DNA from: Spirochaetota bacterium
GTDB taxonomy: Bacteria; Spirochaetota; UBA4802; JAFGJZ01
Length of the DNA stretch: 44,046 bases
Direction: 5' to 3'
Assembly: GCA_027858855.1 (NCBI GenBank)
Contig: JAQIBV010000052.1
Coordinates: forward strand, 1-44,046
Shown: positions 1 through 7,229 of the stretch, piece by piece
Position numbering within the stretch: the first letter of the stretch is position 1
Layout of the letters: every line of letters starts with the position of its first letter
Made by a program: the position numbers and the translations under genes
The notes under the pieces: model-generated
What the model saw: the letters and a program-made list of their open reading frames with translations, nothing else
Databases searched by the model: none
What the model was told of the DNA's origin: nothing

Positions 1-129
1 CAGCATAGGTTGCATGTGCGAGCAGCAAGAGTCATCTTGCGACCAGCATAGGTTGCATGTGCGAGCAGCAAGAGTCATCTTGCGACCAGCATAGGTTGCA
101 TGTGCGAGCAGCAAGAGTCATCTTGCGAC
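1..129. repeat. Three exact 43-bp tandem repeats
   Basis: Units at 1-43, 44-86 and 87-129 are identical. A diverged start of a fourth unit (CAGCACAGG) begins at 130. Each unit contains the inverted repeat GCAAGA-GTCA-TCTTGC, so each transcript copy could form a short hairpin. The period is not a multiple of three and each unit carries a TAG, so no frame stays open through the array. The array may continue to the left of the window. Perfect identity suggests recent amplification or active homogenisation. Confidence 0.95.
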
Positions 130-153
130 CAGCACAGGAACTTGCCCGTGTGG

Positions 154-180
154 TTGTTCTTATCAGAACAATAAGTTTTT
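154..180 (+). terminator. Plus-strand intrinsic terminator of an off-window gene
   Basis: A 7-bp stem, TTGTTCT-TATC-AGAACAA (154-171), is followed by TAAGTTTTT. The T-rich tract lies on the plus-strand side, so it would end a transcript entering from the left, through the tandem repeats. It is not oriented to serve nadE. Confidence 0.5.
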
Positions 181-223
181 ACCACAACTGAACAAACTTT
201 TTTGTTACAAATTCAAAACCGAC

Positions 224-1855
224 CTAATGAACAACCCTCTGAGCAATTGGTATTCGTCGACCCGATCCAAACGCCTTCGAGGTAACTTTCAATCCCGGCG
301 CCGCCTGCCTACGCTTGTACTCATTGCGATCAACACTCTTCAGAATAAAATCGACAATTTCCGGTTCAAAACCTTTTGCAATTATCTCACTACGACTCAG
401 GCGTAGGCTGATATAATCATCAAGAATTTCATCAAGAACTTCGTAGGGCGGCAATGAATCTTCATCCTTCTGATCTTCACGCAACTCGGCTGATGGTGGC
501 TTTTCAATAGTACTCCGGGGTATGATCTCCTCATCTCGATTTATATAGCGACTCAATTCAAAAACTGTTGTTTTAGGTAAATCAGATATTACTGCAAGAC
601 CTCCGCTCATATCACCATATAAGGTACAGTACCCCATTGCCAGTTCAGATTTGTTGCCAGTAGTTAACAAAAGAGCATTAAACTTATTACTCATGGCCAT
701 AAGCAGAGTTCCCCGAATACGGGCCTGTAAATTCTCTTCTGTAACATCTTCGTCATAACCGCTGAAGACCGGCGAAAGAGTCCTTAAAAACTCATCATGC
801 AAAGACCCAATGGCAAGAGTCTCTATTTTAATATTCAGATTGTGCGCCAAATGTACCGAGTCATCCACACTTCCCTGAGATGAAAACCTTGACGGCATGG
901 TTATGCCCATTACATTCTCAGCTCCCAAAGCTTCGGCTGCAATTACCGCAGTTAAAGCTGAATCAATACCACCGGAAAGCCCCAGAAGAACGCGCGTGAA
1001 GCCGCATTTTCTAACATAGTCCCTAAGCCCCAATACCAGTGCTGCCCGCAAATCACCCATTCCATCAAAACAGACTTCGACAGGTCTATTATCAGCTTCT
1101 AAATCAGCAACGATCATATCCTCTTTAAAACGTTCAGCCAACGCAATAAGTCGCCCCTTTTTATCTGCAATGAATGATGTTCCATCAAAGACAAGCGAAT
1201 CGTTTCCCCCAACCTGATTACAATAGACTACAGCTACGGCTGACTGCTTTGCAATCTGGGATATAAACGATATTCGAAACTCTCCCTTGCCGGAAACAAA
1301 GGGAGACGCAGAAACATTAATTACTATTTCTGATCCGGCAGAGATTAACTGAGCAACAGGATCAACTGAATATGCTTTGTTTTCGGTGAAAACAACAGAG
1401 TCTTTCGCACTACTCCATATATCTTCACAAATAGTCAGTCCGATTTTTCTGCCCATGTATTCAAATGGCTCAAACCGGTTTGAAGTTCCAAAATAGCGAT
1501 GTTCATCAAATACATCATAGGTCGGCAGCAGCGCCTTATGCTGCACAAAGGCTATCCTACCATCACAGGCGAAGGCAGCACTGTTGTAAAGTATCCCCTC
1601 TTCAGAAGTGACAAGACCGAAAACAACTGCAATATCACGAGCTTCATCTGCAATATGGTTTGCGGCTGCCATGGTATCGGCTACAATTTTTTTGCTCTGA
1701 AGCAAATCCATTGGGGGGTAACCAAGAAGAGCAAGTTCCGAAAAAACAACAATATCTGCAATTCCACGAGCTGCACGAACATAGGTAATTATTTTATTAG
1801 CGTTATACTCAATATCACCGACAACAAAGTCAGCTTGAACTACTGCAATTTTCAT
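224..1855 (-). CDS. nadE: Glutamine-dependent NAD+ synthetase
   Basis: Cytosolic last step of NAD biosynthesis: ATP-dependent amidation of nicotinic acid adenine dinucleotide, with ammonia taken from glutamine. The N-terminal half (about 1-260) is a nitrilase-type glutaminase with visible catalytic triad Glu40 (VVFSELALLGYP), Lys107 (QHKALLPTYD) and Cys143 (LTICEDIW). The C-terminal half is the synthetase, with the pyrophosphate loop SGGIDS at 294-299. The length of 543 aa is normal for this two-domain form. The open frame extends to a GTG at 1861, but the ATG at 1855 sits 9 nt after GGGAG and gives the usual MKIAVVQAD start. The gene stands alone and has a perfect inverted repeat upstream (1886-1916). 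Confidence 0.95.
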   Translation of the reverse strand: MKIAVVQADFVVGDIEYNANKIITYVRAARGIADIVVFSELALLGYPPMDLLQSKKIVADTMAAANHIADEARDIAVVFGLVTSEEGILYNSAAFACDGRIAFVQHKALLPTYDVFDEHRYFGTSNRFEPFEYMGRKIGLTICEDIWSSAKDSVVFTENKAYSVDPVAQLISAGSEIVINVSASPFVSGKGEFRISFISQIAKQSAVAVVYCNQVGGNDSLVFDGTSFIADKKGRLIALAERFKEDMIVADLEADNRPVEVCFDGMGDLRAALVLGLRDYVRKCGFTRVLLGLSGGIDSALTAVIAAEALGAENVMGITMPSRFSSQGSVDDSVHLAHNLNIKIETLAIGSLHDEFLRTLSPVFSGYDEDVTEENLQARIRGTLLMAMSNKFNALLLTTGNKSELAMGYCTLYGDMSGGLAVISDLPKTTVFELSRYINRDEEIIPRSTIEKPPSAELREDQKDEDSLPPYEVLDEILDDYISLRLSRSEIIAKGFEPEIVDFILKSVDRNEYKRRQAAPGLKVTSKAFGSGRRIPIAQRVVH

Positions 1856-1885
1856 AACCACCGTCTCCCATGCATGTTAAAAGAT

Positions 1886-1916
1886 TAAACAGAAACCCTT
1901 AACGATTTTCTGTTTA
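1886..1916. promoter_or_regulatory. Inverted repeat upstream of nadE
   Basis: A perfect 10-bp inverted repeat, TAAACAGAAA / TTTCTGTTTA, with an 11-nt spacer lies 31 nt before the nadE ATG. It could be a repressor operator or an RNA hairpin in the 5' leader. On the nadE strand it is followed by ATCTTTT, too weak a T-tract for a convincing terminator. No known NAD-regulator motif was recognised in it. Confidence 0.45.
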
Positions 1917-1971
1917 TCGTTCTGTTCAATATCCCGTAAAAGCCGGGTGAATCAAGAAAAAAACTTAAAAC

Positions 1972-1995
1972 AAAAAAACTCTTCACAGGGAAGAG
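1972..1995 (-). terminator. Intrinsic terminator after the tetR gene
   Basis: Read on the minus strand, CTCTTC-CCTGT-GAAGAG is followed directly by seven T (complement of 1972-1978). It lies 45 nt past the tetR-family stop codon and separates that transcript from nadE. Confidence 0.75.
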
Positions 1996-2040
1996 CTCAA
2001 AATAAAACACATCTGCTAATGAACTTAGTCATTCAGTCCA

Positions 2041-2679
2041 TCAGTTATTGTCATTGTTATTGTCCTTGTCAATTGCAACACCGAATAGAAAGTGTTCGGT
2101 AATCGAATCAATAATATCACGACGGAGGATGTCCTTACCTCTCTTATCATAATCATGAACCAATAATAAAACACCGCCTATCAGCATACTCGCCGAAATC
2201 TGTGAATCAAGATCCTTTTTATAAAACCCTTTTTCCTTAAAAATCTGAAAATCGCGCACTAGTATATTTGTTATATAATCCATGAAATTATCAATATTCG
2301 CAATTACATCTTCATCAATACCGACTATTTCCTTATACATCAATTTTATCACTATAGGTTCCTGCAGAATAGCCTTTACACATGCAGAAACACGGTTACT
2401 CACAAATTCACGTATCAAATCATTTCCCGGTCGTCCTGACAGGAAAAACTCAAGATCTTCTACATCGAAAATGTCATCAAACTGCTCCTCAACAGATTCG
2501 AGTATCGCATAAAGAATTTCACGTTTATTGCCAAAGTACTGATAAACTGTGCCACGCGCAATCTCCAACATATCGCATATCTGCCCGATATGTGTACTCT
2601 GAAAACCGGTTTCAATGAACATCTTTTTTGCGATGTCAATAATCTGCTGTTTTCGTTTTTGACCCTTTACAGGCATCAT
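2041..2679 (-). CDS. TetR/AcrR-family transcriptional regulator
   Basis: Predicted DNA-binding repressor of 212 aa, the usual TetR size. The N-terminal helix-turn-helix spans about 10-57 and has the family pattern: a first helix (IIDIAKKMFIETGF), a recognition segment (MLEIARGTVYQYFGNK) and the KREILYAIL helix after it. The rest is the helical ligand and dimer domain and cannot be assigned a ligand. The tail is Asp/Asn-rich. Two adjacent ATGs are possible (2679 and 2676). The GGAG ahead lies 4 or 7 nt away, so the second may be the real start. The stop codon of a 52-aa ORF overlaps the start, implying translational coupling. Candidate targets are its own operon and the divergent oxidoreductase gene. 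Confidence 0.9.
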   Translation of the reverse strand: MMPVKGQKRKQQIIDIAKKMFIETGFQSTHIGQICDMLEIARGTVYQYFGNKREILYAILESVEEQFDDIFDVEDLEFFLSGRPGNDLIREFVSNRVSACVKAILQEPIVIKLMYKEIVGIDEDVIANIDNFMDYITNILVRDFQIFKEKGFYKKDLDSQISASMLIGGVLLLVHDYDKRGKDILRRDIIDSITEHFLFGVAIDKDNNNDNN

Positions 2680-2834
2680 CTATCTCCACTTCTTAAACCG
2701 GAATATCCCCGAATCGAAACCGCATCTGTTCTTTCCATATTTCTGACACGAATTTCCTGCGATATCGGGCGAAGCAACTCTTTCAATTCACGCGAGACTA
2801 TGTCAGCCCGTTCTCTAAGCTCTCTGCTCATCAT
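2676..2834 (-). CDS. Small protein (52 aa) coupled to the TetR gene
   Basis: A short frame starts with two ATGs (2834 and 2831) and ends in a TGA nested inside the ATGATG start of the TetR gene, the usual arrangement of translationally coupled cistrons. The product is highly charged and probably helical (starts MMSRELRERADIVSRELKEL), with an Arg-rich C-terminal half. No membrane segment or known domain is visible. The start is preceded by a modest AGGA. The coding look and the overlap make it a likely real gene; the function is unknown. It could instead be a leader peptide controlling TetR translation. Confidence 0.55.
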   Translation of the reverse strand: MMSRELRERADIVSRELKELLRPISQEIRVRNMERTDAVSIRGYSGLRSGDR

Positions 2835-3147
2835 TATATCCTATTTTAGGGGTATTCGGCAGCTTTCAGATAGAGAAGAAACAGGTGATACTAATCTGTT
2901 TCTTTCTTTTACTCTAAAAGAAGATGTCCGTCAACAATTTATTTGTTCATTTTTTTCAAAATGTCTACTTTTTATAAAATGCTTATCCGATATTACAGGC
3001 GGATGTAAGCATCAGTACTTTGTCACGATTTTTCATCAAAAAAAACCTAACTCTCTTTAACTATCGGATGCTTTAAAATGATAATTCATATTATTTTTTA
3101 ATCTGTTGGCTCTTATATAGCTCATCAGAACAACCGATAAGCTATAT
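2835..3147. other. Divergent intergenic region (313 bp) with two inverted repeats
   Basis: Separates the minus-strand small-ORF/tetR unit from the plus-strand oxidoreductase. It holds the perfect inverted repeat AAGAAACAG-N11-CTGTTTCTT (2876-2904), 42 nt ahead of the small ORF and a candidate TetR operator. A second repeat, TATATAGCT / AGCTATATA (3114-3122 and 3140-3148), overlaps the oxidoreductase start codon. A plus-strand open frame through part of this region looks non-coding. No consensus promoter could be assigned with confidence. Confidence 0.5.
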
Positions 3148-4116
3148 ATGACAAAAATACGTTGTGCCATAGCCGGCTTAGGCCGGATCGGATCAGAGCT
3201 GGAAAGTGATTCAAAACGCGAGAAGCCGGCAACACATGCGGGTGTGATTCACCGACATCCCGAAACCTTTATTGCAGCAGGGTGCGATCCCGATTCATCG
3301 AAAAGGGAGCATTTCCGTGCTCAGTGGGGGGTCAATGCTCTCTACGAGTCACTTGATGATCTGCTGGATCAGGAAAAAATTGATATTGTACACATCGCAA
3401 CCCCTCCTGAAACTCATCTCGACCTGGTTCGCAGCGCCGTTCAGCATGGTACACAAGTTATTATTCTGGAAAAACCAGTTGCCTCTTCGCTCGAAGAGGC
3501 CGAACAGATAGTATCTTTACAGCAAAACAGGCAAAGCAAGATTATTGTAAATCACGAACGTCGTTACAGCCTGCAATACCAGCATATTCGAAAGATAATT
3601 ACCGAACAGACCTACGGGTCTCTACTTTCAATTAATGCGCGACTGTATATGGGGCGCAAGCGCGCGCTTCACCAAATGCTGTATGATGACGGCACCCATA
3701 TGATAGATCTCTTTGCTCATTTAACTGGAGATCCTCTTAAACCGATATCGGTTCATAAGGTACATCAGGGGACATGTGCCTTTATCTTCGGAGAATGCGG
3801 CTCTATACCTATCAGTTTTGAAACGGGTGCTGGCCGCGATCACCTTGTATTCGAACTGGACCTCTCATTCACTTCGGGGCGTATTCTTGTCGGTAACGGC
3901 TATTACAAGGAGTATGAGAGCAAAGAGAGCCCATTTTATACCAATTACCGTTCGCTAATTAGAAACGAGAAATCTTTTACTCACTCCCGTTACTTCAGCT
4001 CAATGTTCGAAGAAGCCGTTGCTCTCTTCAAGGGGCATGCTCTGGTTCCGGTATCATCTGTTCATGACGGACTCTCGGCTCTGAAAGTTATTGAAGATAT
4101 CCTGCAAACCAACTAA
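3148..4116 (+). CDS. Gfo/Idh/MocA-family NAD(P)-dependent oxidoreductase
   Basis: Predicted cytosolic dehydrogenase of sugars, inositols or related polyols, 322 aa. The N-terminal Rossmann fold has the dinucleotide motif GLGRIG (residues 10-15). It is followed by the family motifs IVHIATPPETH and IILEKPVA, where the Lys of EKP is the expected catalytic or cofactor-proximal residue. The DDGTHMIDLFAHLTG stretch supplies the downstream Asp/His pair. The substrate cannot be told from sequence. No good Shine-Dalgarno precedes the ATG, and an inverted repeat overlaps the start. A TetR-type regulator is divergent. A weak hairpin (GAATATT / AATATTC, 4117-4140) followed by T-rich sequence may end the transcript. 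Confidence 0.85.
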   Translation: MTKIRCAIAGLGRIGSELESDSKREKPATHAGVIHRHPETFIAAGCDPDSSKREHFRAQWGVNALYESLDDLLDQEKIDIVHIATPPETHLDLVRSAVQHGTQVIILEKPVASSLEEAEQIVSLQQNRQSKIIVNHERRYSLQYQHIRKIITEQTYGSLLSINARLYMGRKRALHQMLYDDGTHMIDLFAHLTGDPLKPISVHKVHQGTCAFIFGECGSIPISFETGAGRDHLVFELDLSFTSGRILVGNGYYKEYESKESPFYTNYRSLIRNEKSFTHSRYFSSMFEEAVALFKGHALVPVSSVHDGLSALKVIEDILQTN

Positions 4117-4321
4117 GAATATTTTGTCTTATTAATATTCATTTTTGATTGCCAATGAATTAAAAAATGACTATACTTATATTAAGAGTTTATTGGCTTC
4201 AAGTTTTCTCTGGAAACAAAATAAATGTAAACTAACTTGACCTGAAACAAGGCATAGCCTCTCGGAACAACGATTGTCTAAGATGTGCTAAAATCAAAAT
4301 TTTATCTTAGCTGGGATTTTA

Positions 4322-4693
4322 ATGGAAAAACTGAATATAATGGTTGTTGAGGATGAGGTTATTATCCGTCAAATGCTTGTTGGTCAGTTAAAACAAATGG
4401 ACTGTTCAATTATCGCAGACGTCGCTTCAGGAGAAGAGGCTGTACAGATAGCTTATTCTGATACAACAATTAATCTTATCTGCATGGATATTAATCTTAG
4501 TGGCTCGCTTGATGGCGTTCAGGCCGCAGAAATGATCAGCACCCGAAGAGACATCCCTATTCTTTTTTTAACTGCCTACGAGTTGCCAATATCGGTTGGC
4601 CGTAAAATTGCACACTACGGCCACATCGGCAAGCCAATACCCCTAGACAAACTTCGTAATTTCATATGGGAGCTTTCAAAAACCCCTTTCTAG
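4322..4693 (+). CDS. Stand-alone response-regulator receiver protein
   Basis: A single REC domain of 123 aa without an output domain. The phosphorylation apparatus is complete: acidic pocket Glu10/Asp11, phospho-acceptor Asp56 (CMDINLSG), Thr84 (LFLTAYE) and Lys104 (HIGKPI). The MDINLSGSLDGVQAA pattern resembles receivers found with hybrid or PAS histidine kinases rather than classic CheY. No kinase gene is adjacent. A GGGA lies 5 nt before the ATG. It may pass phosphate to another protein, or act on the neighbouring cyclase, but nothing in the sequence proves a partner. Confidence 0.85.
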   Translation: MEKLNIMVVEDEVIIRQMLVGQLKQMDCSIIADVASGEEAVQIAYSDTTINLICMDINLSGSLDGVQAAEMISTRRDIPILFLTAYELPISVGRKIAHYGHIGKPIPLDKLRNFIWELSKTPF

Positions 4694-4703
4694 GAATCAC
4701 TTA

Positions 4704-4844
4704 TTACCCGCCTTGACCTTCAATGTTCAAGCAATCCCTTCGTGAAATTGCAGTTTTAGAAGCATCGATATTTTCATTCAACAGCTGAGCCACCTTTACA
4801 TTAGGGAACTTCGAAAAGTCAAGACTACCGGCATAGCCGGTGGT
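4704..4844 (-). pseudogene. 46-codon coding remnant without a start codon
   Basis: Between the receiver gene and the cyclase gene, the minus strand reads 46 sense codons between two in-frame stops (TAA at 4847-4845 and at 4706-4704). The translation has clear protein character (includes KFPNVKVAQLLNEN and TAISRRDCLNIEGQGG) and looks like the end of a helix-turn-helix-like domain. There is no usable start and no upstream continuation, so it is probably the 3' end of a lost gene. The palindrome ACCGGC-ATA-GCCGGT (4827-4841) sits in its first codons and could be a mobile-element hairpin. The family was not recognised. Confidence 0.4.
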
Positions 4845-4856
4845 TTACTCTATTAA

Positions 4857-6170
4857 TTAAATCTTTACCGCATATAACCGCAATTTCTTTTTCTTTCCTT
4901 TGACGATCAGTTCATCAAGTTGTGTAAGAGCAACCGTATTATCCATCCCCTGCTTTACCGATTCGGATATAAGAAAATCCTCCCCCGTAACCTTGCATGC
5001 TCCCTCAATTCTACTTGCAGAGTTAACCGTATCACCTATAACAGTATATTCCAGTCGGTTTTCGGTACCAACATTACCGGCGACCACCGGACCATAATCA
5101 ATACCTATCCCCTGACGAAGCGGATAAAGCCCCAGCTTTGCACGAACAGCATTTAATTCAGAAAGCTCCTTTTTCATCTCAATACCGGCTCTTACAGCCC
5201 GTTGAGCATCATCTTGTGCAGGCTCCGGTGTACCAAATGTAGCCATTATACCATCACCGATAAACTTGTCGAGAGTACCCCCATGATTAAATATCGCCTT
5301 AACCATACGACCCTGATATTCAGACAGCATCGACAAGATTTCTTCCGGCTTCATTGATTCACTAATAGAGGTAAAATCGCGTATATCACAGAACATAACA
5401 GCAACATTCTGCAGGCACCCGCCGGGTTTTAAAAAAGAGTCTTCAGAATTAATTATACGGCTGACTACATTCGGCGAAAAATAGCGCTCCATTTGTGAGT
5501 TTGCCCTGGCAAGAGTTACAGCCTTTATAATAGTTTTACGTGCTACAGCCGTAATAAAGGATAAAAAAAACCCTGCGAGAATAACCGCACACAAATTTGT
5601 TAAAATATAATATACTGGGCTGAAAGCCTCTCCCATAAAGATGTCCAAAAAATTGTAACTGTAAATAGTTTCAGGATCCCTGATTATTATCACGAAAAGG
5701 ATGAAAAGAATAAAAGCCGAACCACTCATGATTATTAATGGATACCTTGGCCTTAAAGCAAGGCTATTAAGTATCATGAAAAGGAATATTGTTACGACAA
5801 GAGCTCCCTTAACCATAAATGCGGGTACAGTATTTTCAGGGCCTACAGATTCATACCAGATTAAGGGAAGCAAACCAAGAATAACGACATCCATTATCGC
5901 GCCACATGTTCCGGCAATTCGAATCAACGAATCTTTTCGCAGCATAAACAAGAAAACTCCAGCCGATACAACCGCAGCGATCAAGATCAAGGCAACAAGA
6001 ATCAACTCAAGCACGCTCTGATATGTAAAGATGTGTCCGGTCAAAAAAGCAAGCAGCCATAAAATCCTGAAGACCATTGTGATTTCGAGCCCCTGCCTCT
6101 CTTTTCGTAAAAGAAGTTTTCCGATGTGTACTAATGACTCATTTTTTACTTGATCTACCATAAAAAACAT
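4857..6170 (-). CDS. Membrane class III adenylate/guanylate cyclase
   Basis: 437-aa signalling enzyme. Residues 1-210 contain about six hydrophobic segments forming a membrane domain. Residues 250-437 are the class III cyclase catalytic domain. Both metal-binding Asp are present (Asp262 in MFCDIRDFTS, Asp306 in FIGDG), along with a purine-contacting Lys302 (TLDKFIGDG) and the EYTVIGDTVNSASRIE segment carrying transition-state Asn and Arg. It should therefore be active. Lys at 302 and Asp in VIGDTVN fit adenylate cyclase specificity. The membrane region has no recognised sensor fold. The start may be either ATG, 6170 or 6161; neither has a strong ribosome site. Confidence 0.9.
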   Translation of the reverse strand: MFFMVDQVKNESLVHIGKLLLRKERQGLEITMVFRILWLLAFLTGHIFTYQSVLELILVALILIAAVVSAGVFLFMLRKDSLIRIAGTCGAIMDVVILGLLPLIWYESVGPENTVPAFMVKGALVVTIFLFMILNSLALRPRYPLIIMSGSAFILFILFVIIIRDPETIYSYNFLDIFMGEAFSPVYYILTNLCAVILAGFFLSFITAVARKTIIKAVTLARANSQMERYFSPNVVSRIINSEDSFLKPGGCLQNVAVMFCDIRDFTSISESMKPEEILSMLSEYQGRMVKAIFNHGGTLDKFIGDGIMATFGTPEPAQDDAQRAVRAGIEMKKELSELNAVRAKLGLYPLRQGIGIDYGPVVAGNVGTENRLEYTVIGDTVNSASRIEGACKVTGEDFLISESVKQGMDNTVALTQLDELIVKGKKKKLRLYAVKI

Positions 6171-6389
6171 AATTACTGATTAAATGGAATGGTCAAGAAG
6201 ATTTTGAGAGCTGAGAATTCGAAGCTTGGAATTGTAACTTCTTTATACCTGTTTATCATAATAGTTCAGTGATTCAGAATACACTACGCTGCAATCATTT
6301 CCATTGATGACTAACTTCTAGAATTATTCTTGATCAATAAGGTCTTTCAAATGAAATGTTAATGTAATCAGCAGACAATGGAGGTTCCC

Positions 6390-7091
6390 ATGTTATTTTT
6401 TGGATTGGATATTACTTACTGGATAATAATGATCCCATTTTTTCTCTTCGCTCTTTGGGCTCAATCGAGTGTTAAATCGGCCTACAAAAAATATTCACGT
6501 ATTGCAATCAACAGTGGAATTACAGGTGCACAAGCTGCAAAAAGCATTCTGCAGCACAACGGAATAAATAATGTCAGAATTGAAAGGGGAAGCGGTTTCT
6601 TATCCGACCACTATAACCCTGCAAACAGGGTCATAAAACTCTCCCCCGGAGTTTACGACAGCAATTCAATCGCGGCAGTCAGTATTGCTGCACATGAAAC
6701 AGGGCACGCCCTGCAGCACGCCCGCTCTTATTCACCACTGGCTTTACGCAGTATGCTCGCTCCGACCGCTTCAATCGGTTCAAATTTTGCTTTCATCATT
6801 ATAATCGCAGGTATGCTTATTAACATGGCCGGATTGATTAAAATCGGCATTGCCCTGTTTTCTATCGTTGTTATCTTTCAACTTATCACATTACCAGTTG
6901 AATTCAATGCCTCTTCACGTGCCAAAAAGGTACTGCTTTCTTATGCAATGGTTAATAACAGAGAAATGAGAGGTGTTAACACAGTGCTTAACGCAGCAGC
7001 AATGACCTATGTTGCAGCTGCAGCGTCAGCCATTGCTCAATTAATCTACCTTCTGTTGCGTTCGGGTTTTTTAGGTATTGGTGACGATTGA
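6390..7091 (+). CDS. YugP-type membrane zinc metallopeptidase
   Basis: 233 aa from the chosen start. An N-terminal membrane segment (about 8-26) is followed by the zincin motif HETGH (His102, Glu103, His106) in AAHETGHALQHA, then two or three more hydrophobic segments. This matches the Zn_peptidase_2 (YugP) family, presumed membrane proteases of unknown substrate. The frame opens at an ATG at 6378, but the GGAGG within those first codons is placed 5 nt before the ATG at 6390, so the latter is the likely start. It is followed by a strong terminator. Monocistronic. Confidence 0.9.
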   Translation: MLFFGLDITYWIIMIPFFLFALWAQSSVKSAYKKYSRIAINSGITGAQAAKSILQHNGINNVRIERGSGFLSDHYNPANRVIKLSPGVYDSNSIAAVSIAAHETGHALQHARSYSPLALRSMLAPTASIGSNFAFIIIIAGMLINMAGLIKIGIALFSIVVIFQLITLPVEFNASSRAKKVLLSYAMVNNREMRGVNTVLNAAAMTYVAAAASAIAQLIYLLLRSGFLGIGDD

Positions 7092-7141
7092 TCATCGAAT
7101 GATAAATTTACATACATTCTAAAAACCAGCAAGTACAAACT

Positions 7142-7175
7142 AAGAAGAGGGAGCCAAATGGCTCCCTCTTCTTTT
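7142..7175. terminator. Bidirectional terminator between convergent genes
   Basis: A perfect 14-bp stem (AAGAAGAGGGAGCC at 7142-7155, AAAT loop, GGCTCCCTCTTCTT at 7160-7173) is followed by TTT on the plus strand. It ends the zinc-peptidase transcript and, being symmetric, can stop pyk transcription from the other side too, though the minus-strand T-tract is weaker. Confidence 0.85.
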
Positions 7176-7229
7176 ATAATCAGGAATTTTTAAAACCCCT
7201 TTTTTTTATACTTAATGCTTTAAAATATT

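Noticed and set aside
2590-3060. Plus-strand 156-codon open frame
   Set aside because: It runs antisense to the start of the TetR gene and to the small coupled ORF, with no ribosome site and atypical composition; a shadow frame.
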